Positions 1 through 9,199 of a stretch of 64,000 nt of DNA are shown here, one piece after another. The DNA is from Alteromonadaceae bacterium 2753L.S.0a.02. GTDB taxonomy: Bacteria; Pseudomonadota; Gammaproteobacteria; Pseudomonadales; Cellvibrionaceae. The position numbers were made by a program, and so were the translations under genes. The stretch lies in NCBI GenBank assembly GCA_007827375.1, contig VISH01000002.1, positions 248,001 through 312,000 of the forward strand, written 5' to 3'. How positions within the stretch are numbered: position 1 is the stretch's first letter; every line of letters begins with the position of its first letter. The notes under the pieces were generated by a model, which worked only from the letters and a program-made list of their open reading frames with translations, was not told the DNA's origin and made no database searches.

Positions 1-146
1 CAGGGGTTTGGATGCGATGCAAGAGGACGGGCTATAGTCACTTGGTGTGGGTGAGCTGAGTGCTAGACTCGTTATTGATTTTCGCCCATCGGTTATATCG
101 ATATTATCGCCTAGTCCTGTCGCTTGGTGAGCATCCTAGAAGGATA
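1..146. other. Left edge, no gene recognised
   Basis: The first 146 bases hold no open frame that I can tie to a protein, and no hairpin with a T-run. A gene could end just outside the window, but nothing here shows it. Confidence 0.4.
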
Positions 147-683
147 TTATGAGTCATTTTCTTCATAACGAGCATGCCAGATATATGTAGCATGGGTTGC
201 TGCATACAATAATAGTAACATAGCCGCTGTTACTATTATTCCTCCAAATTTTCCAAGAAAAAACCACATATATAGTGTACTTCCCAGAAAATACGATAAA
301 AGTAGTGTGGATGCGACTCGAGATTTTTTGTACAAAAAATATGTGAGAAATGCCAGTAGAACCACATCTGTAAATCCATATAAAAATTCATTTAGTGCGA
401 TTTGCTCTGATAAAAATTCGATCAACCTCCATAAAAATAAAATGCCGGAATAAAAAATACCAGTGTATACACCATACTTGATTATTTTCAAGCAGCCAGA
501 CTTTGAATTAAAACCTTTTGATTCCTCAAGAAAATTAGTGTCTACTTGGTTTATCGTGTTTGCAGATTTCTTTTGTTTTATGGCGTTGATAACTGCCTGA
601 TATCGATCGGGATATTTTTCACGATTAATATTTTCTTTAACGTCATATAATTCCTCAAGCGTGCAATTTTCGTAGTTCACCAT
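147..683 (-). CDS. Unknown small integral membrane protein
   Basis: This 178-residue protein is not recognised. Residues 1-60 are hydrophilic and charged. Roughly residues 65-170 contain three to four hydrophobic segments, for example around GIFYSGILFLW, FTDVVLLAFLTYFLY and GGIIVTAAMLLLL. It is therefore probably an inner-membrane protein with a cytoplasmic N-terminal region. The ATG at 683 is preceded by a GGAA element about eight bases upstream on the coding strand, which supports the start. No catalytic motif is visible. It stands alone, with more than 300 bases to the next gene. The local sequence is more AT-rich than the rest of the window, which could indicate acquired DNA. Confidence 0.6.
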   Translation of the reverse strand: MVNYENCTLEELYDVKENINREKYPDRYQAVINAIKQKKSANTINQVDTNFLEESKGFNSKSGCLKIIKYGVYTGIFYSGILFLWRLIEFLSEQIALNEFLYGFTDVVLLAFLTYFLYKKSRVASTLLLSYFLGSTLYMWFFLGKFGGIIVTAAMLLLLYAATHATYIWHARYEENDS

Positions 684-1019
684 AAAAATATTCCAGCACT
701 AAAAAATATAATACCCAAAGTTACGAACATACTGGTCTGTAGCAAATATGATGGTCAATTTCCCATCGAACTTGAGGATAAACCATAAGGGAATGATCAC
801 GCAATCTAGCGAGGTATTTTCTGGGAGATGTTGTAATAAGTAGACGATTTTGACATGGCTTGAATCGAGGGGTTGGTAAGGTGTCTAGCAGATGCCAACT
901 GTGACGAACAATTACCAACCCTAGTGTTAAAGGACCTAAGCAGCCTATTTTGATACTTGTTAGCTTGTGTTATATGCTTCTAGTAACGCTTTGGAGGAAA
1001 CTCGTTGACGAGAATCTTG
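684..1019. other. Intergenic stretch, nothing convincing
   Basis: A 65-codon open frame on the minus strand (721-918) has no recognisable family and no clear ribosome site. I see no RNA gene or repeat here. Confidence 0.4.
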
Positions 1020-2549
1020 TTACGAACAATTCTGCTCCGTATTAGGCACAATAGTCTCACAATTGCTCTCTTCTCCACCGCGTCGCATAACTTCAGAATT
1101 ACAAAATGTCTTGCAGGCATCATCCGCGCTAAGATTGCCTTTGTTGACCGGGTAGCCGCAATTTGTGGGGATGGGAATCAGCTCGTCGATTAGAAACCTT
1201 TCGTCTCCTAAATCCGTTCTCATTTTTATCGAATAGGGAGTAGTGAACTCAGAAAATTCGTCGTCATCCCAATCTAAATCCTGATTTTTCGTTGCATTGG
1301 GGTTGCCCCAGCAATATAAATCATCGTCGCCAGGTTCGTCGGTTGGTTGGGGTTGTGGTGAGTAATCGGATGGTGGATACTCTGAAACAATTCGTTGGAA
1401 CACATGGAGTGGAATTTCGCCGCGAAATACAGCGCAGTCTGGAGTGTGATTTTCACGATGAAAATAGATTTCATAGTCCGCCGAAGAGCTACTTGGGTTC
1501 TCGCCGCGGTAATCGGTGCAGCCATCATTTTCGCAGCTGGGTGAAAAATAGCTGATAGTATCACAGCTGTTATTTTCGCAATTACACTCTACAAGCGATG
1601 TTGCACTGTTTTCTGCTGAGTAGGCGCAGCCACCCAAGCGAACCTGGGAAGCCTGGTTGATATCGCCGGGGTAAATGTTCATTCGTGCAGTACCAAATGT
1701 TAAAGTGCCATTATTCCGGGGAAAATCAAAGCGAACGCCCAACCCTGCCAGGAAATTCGCGCGTCTATCTATGGTGAGTGCACCACTTCCCGTGAGATAA
1801 AATTGGCTGATAAAACCATAGGCCGGAAATGCTTCACCCATTTGCAAGCAGTCGTCCCAATTGGCATGAATGCTGGTGGGCATAACGGATGAATTTGCCA
1901 GAATCGCCTGAGTATCACGTGGGTCGTTGGCGCGCCAGCTTATGAGTTTTGCTCGCTTTGAAGATGTCGCACCCAAAAAGCCAATGCCGACGGAGCGTTC
2001 AAGGTTACCACGGGTGAATGTGGTGCGGTTTTTTCCGATTCGAATTTGCATAGCGCCGCTGCCTGATACCGTGCGGTGATAGGTTTCATCGGCGAGCAAG
2101 CGCTGTACAGAAACTTCATAATCAAATGAGCTGCCGGTATCGACTTTTACCCACTCGATCAACAAGTATCGCTTAAAGTTGCCTTCGCCATTTAAGGATT
2201 GCAGTAATAAACTTCGGCCAACACCACTGAGATCTCTTACCGTAATATCAAATGTCCAATCGTCGCGCACTGTAAGGATGCTTTCTGCATCCATATTGCA
2301 ATTGCTGCGAAAATCTGTAGTGGTACCCGCTTCGAACATGATGCTTGGGCGATCTTGGCGGTCTTCCCGGGTTAAACAAAAACTACCGTTGTGTTCGTTG
2401 TAAAGTTCGCCTGTCATTTCTTCGGGAAACTCGACTTCGGCGATATCCACATAATCTATGGCATAGCTTGCACGTGATAAATACATAAAGCATAAAAGTA
2501 ATAAGGTTTTTACAAAAAAAGCCCTATTGGTAGCTGGAATTAGTTTCAT
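1020..2549 (-). CDS. Unknown secreted cysteine-rich protein
   Basis: The 509-residue product starts with a typical Sec signal peptide: a basic start, a hydrophobic stretch around residues 13-24 and an Ala-containing cleavage region near residue 30 (SRASYA). The mature part is hydrophilic, with many paired cysteines between about residues 320 and 390, an Asp/Glu/Pro-rich stretch near 410-440 and more cysteines at the C-terminus. This suggests an extracytoplasmic, disulfide-bonded protein. No enzyme motif or named domain is recognised. The segment before the cysteine region has alternating polar and hydrophobic residues, consistent with beta-sandwich folds. It is a single gene, divergent from nothing obvious. 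A pilus- or surface-associated role is possible but only a guess. Confidence 0.65.
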   Translation of the reverse strand: MKLIPATNRAFFVKTLLLLCFMYLSRASYAIDYVDIAEVEFPEEMTGELYNEHNGSFCLTREDRQDRPSIMFEAGTTTDFRSNCNMDAESILTVRDDWTFDITVRDLSGVGRSLLLQSLNGEGNFKRYLLIEWVKVDTGSSFDYEVSVQRLLADETYHRTVSGSGAMQIRIGKNRTTFTRGNLERSVGIGFLGATSSKRAKLISWRANDPRDTQAILANSSVMPTSIHANWDDCLQMGEAFPAYGFISQFYLTGSGALTIDRRANFLAGLGVRFDFPRNNGTLTFGTARMNIYPGDINQASQVRLGGCAYSAENSATSLVECNCENNSCDTISYFSPSCENDGCTDYRGENPSSSSADYEIYFHRENHTPDCAVFRGEIPLHVFQRIVSEYPPSDYSPQPQPTDEPGDDDLYCWGNPNATKNQDLDWDDDEFSEFTTPYSIKMRTDLGDERFLIDELIPIPTNCGYPVNKGNLSADDACKTFCNSEVMRRGGEESNCETIVPNTEQNCS

Positions 2550-2878
2550 ATCAAACTCCGTTGATGTAGCGCGTGATTGAAAATGCTTGTTTTTGAGGGA
2601 ATTGTTATAGACAGCCTGGTTATTGAATACCCAAGCTCGTGCAAGCTTATTTTTTTTATGCCGCGAATACTTAAGCGTTCTTGCTCAAAACTATGGCGTC
2701 TTTGCTCGTCGACGTTGCAGGTTTATTTTTGGGAGCAGTATCAAGTTTTATGGCGTCCATACACGCGGAATGGCATTTTAATTTTCGAGCCATTGCGAAT
2801 GGTTTACTTGCGGTATAAAGGAATTGGCGACCTGTCACTATCTGAATGCCCAGTTAATGTAGTGGTCGGGTTCGATTG
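2550..2878. other. Intergenic stretch between unknown secreted protein and AraC regulator
   Basis: A 101-codon plus-strand frame (2577-2882) exists, but its translation is rich in Cys, Trp and Arg, shows no domain and overlaps the AraC stop. I read this stretch as the promoter region of the minus-strand secreted-protein gene. Confidence 0.4.
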
Positions 2879-3802
2879 TTAGCAGGTTTGTTTGCGGTAG
2901 CTGGCTGGTGTAACTTTCACAATTCGTTTAAACAACTGACTGAAGTGATTGGGTGTGTAACCGATTTCCAGAGCAATTCGATTGATGGCAATTTTTGTAG
3001 TGCTCAGTAGAATTTTTGCCTTTTTTATGCGTTCTGATACCACGTATTGATGGGGGGCAGAGCCGGTGTATTCTTTGAACAAGCGAGCAAAATGAAAGCT
3101 GCTCATCGAAGTCACTTTGGCTATTTTTTCAAGACTGAGGTCTTCATCCAGATGGTCGTGAATATAATCTTTTGCTTTTTGAATTGCACGCATGTTTTTA
3201 GCACTTTGGGGGAAGTCTTTAACAGGGTATTTGATAACACAGTAGTGTTGCAGCAAATGAACAGCGAGTAAGTTTGCTGCTGTTTCGACAAATAAATTGC
3301 CAAAAAAGTTACCGCCTCCCAGTTCCTGTTTGATTGACAGACCAAGTTGCAACATTAATGGATCTTTAAAACCAAATTTGCTGGGCAGCTCTATGTCGTC
3401 TGGGTTGCAGTTAATTACCCGCTGGGCATTCTCATAAAGAATTCTAGGTGATAAGTGAAGATAAGCGACCAGCAGATCGTCGTTCTCACCAGAAAGGGTT
3501 TCCCAACGGGAGTCTCTATCATTCGCGAGGGCCGAACCCAGAAAAAATTCATGCTCGTACCACACATAGGGGCGCCATTTGTCACTGTTAAGCTTACTTT
3601 CCCCTTTTACGGCCCCTTGGCATCCAAACGCCAAGATATGATCGGCAGTCGCCGGTCGCGGCGCACCAGAAGAGGTTTTCGGGTGGGAGAATTGCGTAAA
3701 ATGTAAGCCCTGCCACGCTTTGGTTTTACTGGAATCAACCACGTTTCCTGGGTGATAGTTTTCGTATTCCTCTGCTGTCACAACGCTTGGTGGTGTTTTC
3801 AT
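2879..3802 (-). CDS. AraC family transcriptional regulator
   Basis: This 307-residue protein is a DNA-binding activator of the AraC/XylS family. The last 100 residues carry the two helix-turn-helix units. The first is around DLSLEKIAKVTSMSSFHFAR, followed by FKEYTGSAPHQYV. The second is around IAINRIALEIGYTPNHFSQ, followed by the family signature FKRIVKVTPASYR. The N-terminal 190 residues form a sensor part without a recognisable ligand motif. The frame is also open from a GTG at 3805. I prefer the ATG at 3802 because an AGGGA element lies at good spacing upstream. Neighbours are unrelated, so its target is not evident. It may regulate the intergenic region at 3803-4109 or distant genes. Confidence 0.9.
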   Translation of the reverse strand: MKTPPSVVTAEEYENYHPGNVVDSSKTKAWQGLHFTQFSHPKTSSGAPRPATADHILAFGCQGAVKGESKLNSDKWRPYVWYEHEFFLGSALANDRDSRWETLSGENDDLLVAYLHLSPRILYENAQRVINCNPDDIELPSKFGFKDPLMLQLGLSIKQELGGGNFFGNLFVETAANLLAVHLLQHYCVIKYPVKDFPQSAKNMRAIQKAKDYIHDHLDEDLSLEKIAKVTSMSSFHFARLFKEYTGSAPHQYVVSERIKKAKILLSTTKIAINRIALEIGYTPNHFSQLFKRIVKVTPASYRKQTC

Positions 3803-4109
3803 CACGGAATCCCTTTAAGTAGCTAACGCGAGCGGCCTTGGCACAATATTCGGCATGTCACTGGGGTGATTGTTTTTTTGTGAAGTATGCTGAGTATTTC
3901 ACCCTGTGCGCAATATAAGCAGTGCACGATTTTTAGAAATAGCCCATGTGGCCTGGTAGTTCGTTTGTGTTTATCGGGGTTTGTCGGAATAATGTATGCG
4001 TTAGGCAGGAATCAATTAATAAGGAAAAGCACAAACCCTGCGTATTCAAGCGAGGTGAATATCGACGTCAAACAAAGTGTAATAGCAACACAAGGATTGA
4101 TACAACCCG
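3803..4109. other. Intergenic stretch, no gene supported
   Basis: An 88-codon plus-strand frame (3887-4153) overlaps the end of the histidine kinase gene and shows no family features. The stretch probably holds the AraC gene promoter. Confidence 0.4.
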
Positions 4110-6410
4110 CTAGGTTTGGAGAACAGGTTCTTGCAGCGGCAGCCAACAAGTAAAACAAGACCCCTTGCCAAACTCGCTTGTGACATAGAGTCTGCCATCG
4201 TGTAATTCCACCAGTTCTTCTGCCAACGCCAGACCCAGTCCGGTGCCTATTTCGCCGGCGTGGAAGGGATTTTCCAACTGTTCATAGCGGCGAAAGACTT
4301 TGCTTAGGTTTTCGGGTTTAATTCCCGCACCGGTATCTGATACATGAATCGCCAAGCCTGGGGAATTGTGCTGGCGCTGTTTTTCGGTGGTGATTGTTAC
4401 CTCGCCCTCGGTGGTATATTTAATGGCATTGGACACGAGATTGATGAGCACTTGTAGTATTCGTTTTGGGTCGGCGTAAATCACGTCTATGCAGGGTTCG
4501 GCAACTTCCAAGTGAAGTTTCTTTGCTTCGGCCAAAGGCTTAAGTGTTGCTTCCAGATTATTTAACAATTCCAGAAGGTTCACCTTCTCGCAATTAATAG
4601 ACATTTTTCCGGCTTCGACTTTTGATAAATCCAGAATATCGTTAATTAAATTGAGTAGATGTTTGCCATTGCGTTCTACGATTTCCAAAGCATTAATCAG
4701 TTTTTTATCTTCACTGTTACGGTAATTTTTTTGAAGCCGAACACTAAAGCCGATAATGGAATTTAGGGGCGTGCGCAGCTCGTGCGACATGCTGGCCAAA
4801 AATGCCGATTTTACCGAATTTGCCTGTTCTGCCGCCTGCAGAGCTGCATTCAATTCTTGAGTTTTTACCTGTACTTCACGCTCCACCAACAACCCGCGAC
4901 TCATGGTAAGTAATAGGAATAGGCCGAAGATGGTCACTATGGCAAAGCCACAAATAAGCACAACCCACACATTTAAAGATTGGTGTGAACTCACATACGC
5001 CACTGACGGTGAAAATTCGATTTTCCAGGTACGATTTAAAAATGAAACCAATATCGTTTCGCTCAGTTGGTACTGGTCTACTTTTTGTTCATAGAAGAGT
5101 TCAGGCTGCCCGGAGTCAGACACGTCGGTAATTCGAATCGCCACGGAATCTGGCGATGTTTCAACAAACGTGCTCTGGAGTAAATCTTCAATACGATACA
5201 CCGTTGATACCAGGCTATGCACCTGTCCGTCTGGATTAATAACCGGCGTGAGAATTAAAAAAGCGCGCTGTTGGGCTTTTTCCTGCACAAGTGTTATGGG
5301 TGGTGTGGCAACGCTGGTATTACTGTCTAGCACGGTTTGTATCGCCGCCATGCGACTTACCTGGGAGCCAAGGTCGAAACCCACTGCAGCTTCGTTGGTT
5401 CTTAAGGGGGCAATATACGTGACCGGGAAATAGTGGGGCCGGAGAGATGCTGGCACAAGTATTCCCTGATCATTGCGCTCGCGGATAGAAAAATCGCGTG
5501 ACATTTCCCGGCTAAATTTTTCCTCCATTTTTTTTCGATCAACATGTGCGACTATGGGTATCCAGGACAGGGCATGGGTCCCACGGGTAAAATGGGAAAT
5601 GTGTTCTGCGTAACGCGCGAAATGCACATAATCCACATTTTCGAAACTGGCGAATACAGAGCTCAGTGTACTGGTGGTGTAAATAATACTGTCTAATTGT
5701 TTTTCAAGACTTTCGTGTAAGCCAACCACCTTTTCTGAAAATAGTTGCGAGATTTTGTTTTCCTGCGTGTGTCGCGCCGCAACAAAAAGTGTTGTTGCCA
5801 CACCGATGGACAGGAGATACACAATAAAAAATGTTGAAAGTGCTCTGCGCTTGTGCCATTCCACATTAAAACAACTGGCAAGTACTACAGGGGAAAAAAT
5901 CAGCACGCCGATGGCATCTCCTACCCACCAATGCAGCCAATTAACAGCGACCTGATCTAAAGGAATCACACCGGATTGGTACAGGGTGGCGACGCCAATA
6001 CCCGACGAAATTACGCAGGCCAAAGGTCCACCGAGAACCCCCAGCATAATTGCATCGTTAGGGCGCTGAATAACGTTGGGGAAATGTGTAAATCTGAGCA
6101 CACTCCAGCGCGCTGCCAGTGTTTGTAAAACCGCACCCGATGCAATAAAAGCCGCTGGAATCCATACCTCAGAGGGGGCGATTAATGAACCTCCGGCGAC
6201 GCCCACATTAACGACGAACGATCCCAAAGCGACTCCGAAAGCACAGTGCGCGCCACCCTTTAAGGCCATGAAAAAGGCCAGACCAGCAGCAGGCCAGATG
6301 GGACTGGCATAACCGGGAGGTATAGCAAAGAACCCGGAAATCGCGCCCATCGCCCAATAACCAATGGCGGTAAGCAGAACATCGCGTAGGGTTGTTACAG
6401 TTCGGTGCAT
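4110..6410 (-). CDS. MASE1-CHASE sensor histidine kinase
   Basis: The 766-residue protein is an inner-membrane sensor kinase. Residues about 10-215 form a MASE1-type multi-pass membrane domain. Residues about 240-420 form a periplasmic CHASE domain, with the family signatures HYFPVTYIAPLRTN and GFDLGSQVSR. A further membrane segment lies near 480-502. A short coiled coil leads to the HisKA domain, with the phospho-acceptor His543 in SMSHELRTPLN. The ATPase domain shows NLVSNAIKY (N box), DTGAGI (G1) and GTGLGLALAEEL (G2). No receiver domain is attached and no response regulator gene lies next to it, so its partner is elsewhere. The ligand of the CHASE domain is unknown. The gene appears to be transcribed alone. 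Confidence 0.93.
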   Translation of the reverse strand: MHRTVTTLRDVLLTAIGYWAMGAISGFFAIPPGYASPIWPAAGLAFFMALKGGAHCAFGVALGSFVVNVGVAGGSLIAPSEVWIPAAFIASGAVLQTLAARWSVLRFTHFPNVIQRPNDAIMLGVLGGPLACVISSGIGVATLYQSGVIPLDQVAVNWLHWWVGDAIGVLIFSPVVLASCFNVEWHKRRALSTFFIVYLLSIGVATTLFVAARHTQENKISQLFSEKVVGLHESLEKQLDSIIYTTSTLSSVFASFENVDYVHFARYAEHISHFTRGTHALSWIPIVAHVDRKKMEEKFSREMSRDFSIRERNDQGILVPASLRPHYFPVTYIAPLRTNEAAVGFDLGSQVSRMAAIQTVLDSNTSVATPPITLVQEKAQQRAFLILTPVINPDGQVHSLVSTVYRIEDLLQSTFVETSPDSVAIRITDVSDSGQPELFYEQKVDQYQLSETILVSFLNRTWKIEFSPSVAYVSSHQSLNVWVVLICGFAIVTIFGLFLLLTMSRGLLVEREVQVKTQELNAALQAAEQANSVKSAFLASMSHELRTPLNSIIGFSVRLQKNYRNSEDKKLINALEIVERNGKHLLNLINDILDLSKVEAGKMSINCEKVNLLELLNNLEATLKPLAEAKKLHLEVAEPCIDVIYADPKRILQVLINLVSNAIKYTTEGEVTITTEKQRQHNSPGLAIHVSDTGAGIKPENLSKVFRRYEQLENPFHAGEIGTGLGLALAEELVELHDGRLYVTSEFGKGSCFTCWLPLQEPVLQT

Positions 6411-6779
6411 TAGGGCTCGCTAGCGTTGGTGGCTGAAACTCTACTTAGCATAGTCGCTTACGCTAACTGGCGGCCGGTGAGTATGGCCGGGATGCCCTGG
6501 GCAATCGAGTACATCAGTGTTTTGGCGAATAAATGCAAGGTCAGCACCGCCGGTTTCTGCTTGTCAGGCGCAGTTTTATTCTGGGCTTTCATTTGCAAGG
6601 CGTTAAGTGTACGGCTACACGTCGTATATACGACAATCCTTGAATTATCACCAGATTAATCAATAACTTATAGGTTGGCGCGATTTGTGAATACTTATAG
6701 ATGTTTTACAGATCAAACCACGCGGCGCGGACTTTGCTACCATACTGCGATTTGTTACTTTCAGGTTCGTAAGATTGTT
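6411..6779. other. Intergenic region between histidine kinase and small CDS
   Basis: Divergent promoters for the kinase gene (minus) and the small plus-strand gene at 6780 must lie here. A 77-codon plus frame (6426-6659) has no recognisable features. No clear operator was found. Confidence 0.4.
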
Positions 6780-7097
6780 ATGACTAAGATCATCCAGTTT
6801 CCCCTCTCACCCAAACAAAAAAATTCCGATCTCGAAGCGGTTATCGATGATGCGTTACAGGAGATTCCCAACGCGAAAGACCGGGAAAAGCTTAAGTTTG
6901 AACTTATAAAAACTGTCGACAGTTACGATGCCTTTTTTACTGAATGGTCTCTGAGTGTACCCAAGGACAGTAGTGAAGAATTGAAAAAGCAAATCTACGA
7001 TATTGCCCACCAGGAGCACGGCCGCAAAATGCGAATGTTGGCCGATATTATTGCGCTCAAAATTAAAGTTCTGGTGGCGGAATATCTGAAGCATTGA
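6780..7097 (+). CDS. Unknown 105-aa cytoplasmic protein
   Basis: The product is small, soluble and charged, predicted mostly alpha-helical, with no signal peptide or membrane segment. The frame is open further upstream, but the extra 35 residues are Cys/Arg-rich and unlike a natural N-terminus. The ATG at 6780 begins MTKIIQFPLSPKQ, a much more plausible start. I do not recognise a family. It converges with the chemoreceptor gene, whose stop is 13 bases away, so the two mRNAs overlap at their ends. Confidence 0.6.
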   Translation: MTKIIQFPLSPKQKNSDLEAVIDDALQEIPNAKDREKLKFELIKTVDSYDAFFTEWSLSVPKDSSEELKKQIYDIAHQEHGRKMRMLADIIALKIKVLVAEYLKH

Positions 7098-7110
7098 GCT
7101 TGTACAAATT

Positions 7111-8748
7111 TCACACAACAAATCTATCAGCATAACTTTGTAGCGACATCCCCACATTTTTAACGGTATTACTGAGCTCCAAAATGTGTTCCGATGAATG
7201 TCTATTTTCGTCAGAGAGTGTCGCGATGGTGTTGATATTCTTGTTTATCTCCTCGGCCACTTGGCTTTGTTGTTCCGAAGCAACAGCAATTTGCGAGTTC
7301 ATATCGTTAATGGCGTCTATGGCCTTGCCTACGCTGTCCAGTGCGCTTTCGGCGCGGTAAGCACTTTCCACTGTGGTTTGGGTTTTTTTCTGGCTTTTAC
7401 TCATTTCTTCCACGGCGAGGGTGGCACCGCTTTGTAAATTGCGAATCATGGCATTAATTTCTTCGGTGGAAGTTTGGGTTTTTTGCGCGAGTGCGCGAAC
7501 TTCGTCTGCCACCACCGCAAAACCGCGCCCCTGCTCACCCGCGCGGGCGGCTTCTATCGCCGCATTCAACGCAAGCAGGTTGGTCTGTTCAGCGATGCTT
7601 TGGATAACAGTAATAACCGTGCCTATATTTTCGGTTTCCAGTTTAAGTTTATCGATGGCCTGAGTGGTGTTATCAATATCATTGGAGAGTTCGTCAACGG
7701 TTTTCAGGGTATCGGTAACAATATTTCGGCTGGTTTCTGATTCGTTGTTAGCCTCTTCCGCGGCATTGGAGGCGTACTCTGCGTTTTTAGCGATTTCATG
7801 GGCAGTGGCGGACATCTCGTTAATTGCAGATGCCACCTGTTCGGTTTCAGTGGTTTGCCGCTGCATATTTTTGGCGCTTGATTGGGATTCATTCAACAGG
7901 CCACTGGCGGAATTGGAGAGTTGATCGATCGCCGTTTGTACGCTGCAGATGAGTTCGCGAATATTATCGACAAAGGTATTGAACTGCTGAGAGAACTCAC
8001 TGATTTCATCCTTACCTTCGTGTAATAGTTGCACCGTAAGGTCGCCATCGCCGGAGGCGATTTCACGCATACGTGCTACCGTATTGCGCAAAGGGTCGAG
8101 AATGCTACGAACAATTACACTCAGTACCGAGATCAGTGTCAGCAGAACCAATGTCGAAACCACAGCAAGATTAATTGCCTGGTGCATCAAATCGCTTTCA
8201 ATATCGTCGAAGTACACACCGCTGCCGATAACCCACTGCCAGGGTTCAAAATTTTTCACGAAACTCACTTTCGGGGCAACCTGGGTACTGTTGGGCTTTT
8301 TCCAGTGGTAGGCAAGAAAGCCTTCCCCCTGTCGTTTTGCAATGTTCACCGCTTCGCGAATGAGATAAACCCCTTTTTGATCTTTGGTGTTATAGGCCGA
8401 GGTACCTTGAAGTTCGGGCTTTGCGGGTTGCAGAAGAAAAACGTGCTGATAATCATTAATCCACACATAGTCGCCGTTCGCACGACGCATGTGTTCTATG
8501 GCGGTCATGGCGAGCTGTTTCGCGCTTGCCTCCTCCAGTTTACCCTGTTTGGTTTCGTCGTAATAATGTTGCGCAATATTCCAGGCGGAGTCGGTAAAAT
8601 CTTTAACGCTCTCTTTCTTCTGATCTATCAGGTAATCACGGGTATGGTTATACGAGAAAACACCGATCACCGATAACCCGATAACCACAATAAGTAAGAT
8701 GGCTGTAAAACGGTTGCGTATCGAAATAGACCTGAGAAGGCGCATCAT
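7111..8748 (-). CDS. Methyl-accepting chemotaxis protein with Cache sensor domain
   Basis: The 545-residue receptor has a first membrane helix near residues 10-30 and a periplasmic domain of about 150 residues with single-Cache features: [17 protein letters not shown] and the later [16 protein letters not shown] second membrane helix ([19 protein letters not shown]) and a HAMP domain follow. The cytoplasmic signalling hairpin carries the conserved tip [21 protein letters not shown] and [15 protein letters not shown]. No C-terminal pentapeptide tether for CheR is present. I chose the ATG at 8748 because an AGGA element lies nine bases upstream. The frame extends to 8820 without a ribosome site. 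It would steer flagellar or pilus motility toward small organic acids or similar ligands; the ligand is not inferable. Confidence 0.94.
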   Translation of the reverse strand: MMRLLRSISIRNRFTAILLIVVIGLSVIGVFSYNHTRDYLIDQKKESVKDFTDSAWNIAQHYYDETKQGKLEEASAKQLAMTAIEHMRRANGDYVWINDYQHVFLLQPAKPELQGTSAYNTKDQKGVYLIREAVNIAKRQGEGFLAYHWKKPNSTQVAPKVSFVKNFEPWQWVIGSGVYFDDIESDLMHQAINLAVVSTLVLLTLISVLSVIVRSILDPLRNTVARMREIASGDGDLTVQLLHEGKDEISEFSQQFNTFVDNIRELICSVQTAIDQLSNSASGLLNESQSSAKNMQRQTTETEQVASAINEMSATAHEIAKNAEYASNAAEEANNESETSRNIVTDTLKTVDELSNDIDNTTQAIDKLKLETENIGTVITVIQSIAEQTNLLALNAAIEAARAGEQGRGFAVVADEVRALAQKTQTSTEEINAMIRNLQSGATLAVEEMSKSQKKTQTTVESAYRAESALDSVGKAIDAINDMNSQIAVASEQQSQVAEEINKNINTIATLSDENRHSSEHILELSNTVKNVGMSLQSYADRFVV

Positions 8749-9153
8749 GGGGATTTTCCTGAAAGGCGAACAAATAGTGTAGCGGGCACGCGCAATGGCG
8801 GCAGAGTGTAGCGTACTCATTAAGCGTAGGAGGCGTTGTTTAAAACGTCAAGATGTTGAATAAGGTATTTCGACCTTGGTGCAGCGGATACAGAAATAAT
8901 GTTGCTGATACCACTTGATGGGCAAGTAAAAAACGCTGAAAATCTCCTGAAACTTGATGGTAATAAACACTCTGGGGCGCCGTGCCCAAGTAACGGGCAT
9001 TGATGCCCTCTATCATTACAACGACGAATTTTAAGATGCCAGTGCCACTGAGAATGATTGCGCCAGTCCACTTTCCAGCAGGCACTAGCATAGAAAATTT
9101 CAAAAAATAAAAAAGAAACGCGAAAAAGAAGAGATTAATCGCGACGCAAAGTC
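8749..9153. other. Intergenic region upstream of the chemoreceptor
   Basis: Two overlapping minus-strand frames (8820-9071 and 8840-9103) show no family features. The chemoreceptor promoter should lie here. No operator was recognised. Confidence 0.4.
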
Positions 9154-9189
9154 GTATAAAAACCCAGCAGTTTGGCCGGGTTTTTATAC
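9154..9189 (-). terminator. Rho-independent terminator of the LTD/MBL gene
   Basis: A 12-bp perfect inverted repeat (GTATAAAAACCC and GGGTTTTTATAC) with a 12-base centre lies 11 bases beyond the stop codon at 9200. On the minus strand the right arm carries five T residues after the GGG. Confidence 0.75.
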
Positions 9190-9199
9190 ATGTGGACGT

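Noticed and set aside
721..918. 65-codon minus-strand frame
   Set aside because: No ribosome site, no recognisable family, and it lies in a non-coding stretch of mixed composition.
2577..2882. 101-codon plus-strand frame
   Set aside because: Composition rich in Cys, Trp and Arg, no domain, and it overlaps the AraC gene stop.
6426..6659. 77-codon plus-strand frame before the small CDS
   Set aside because: No conserved features and no good start site; more likely the promoter region of the kinase and small gene.
8820..9103. Two overlapping minus-strand frames upstream of the chemoreceptor
   Set aside because: They use different frames over the same bases, with no family resemblance.
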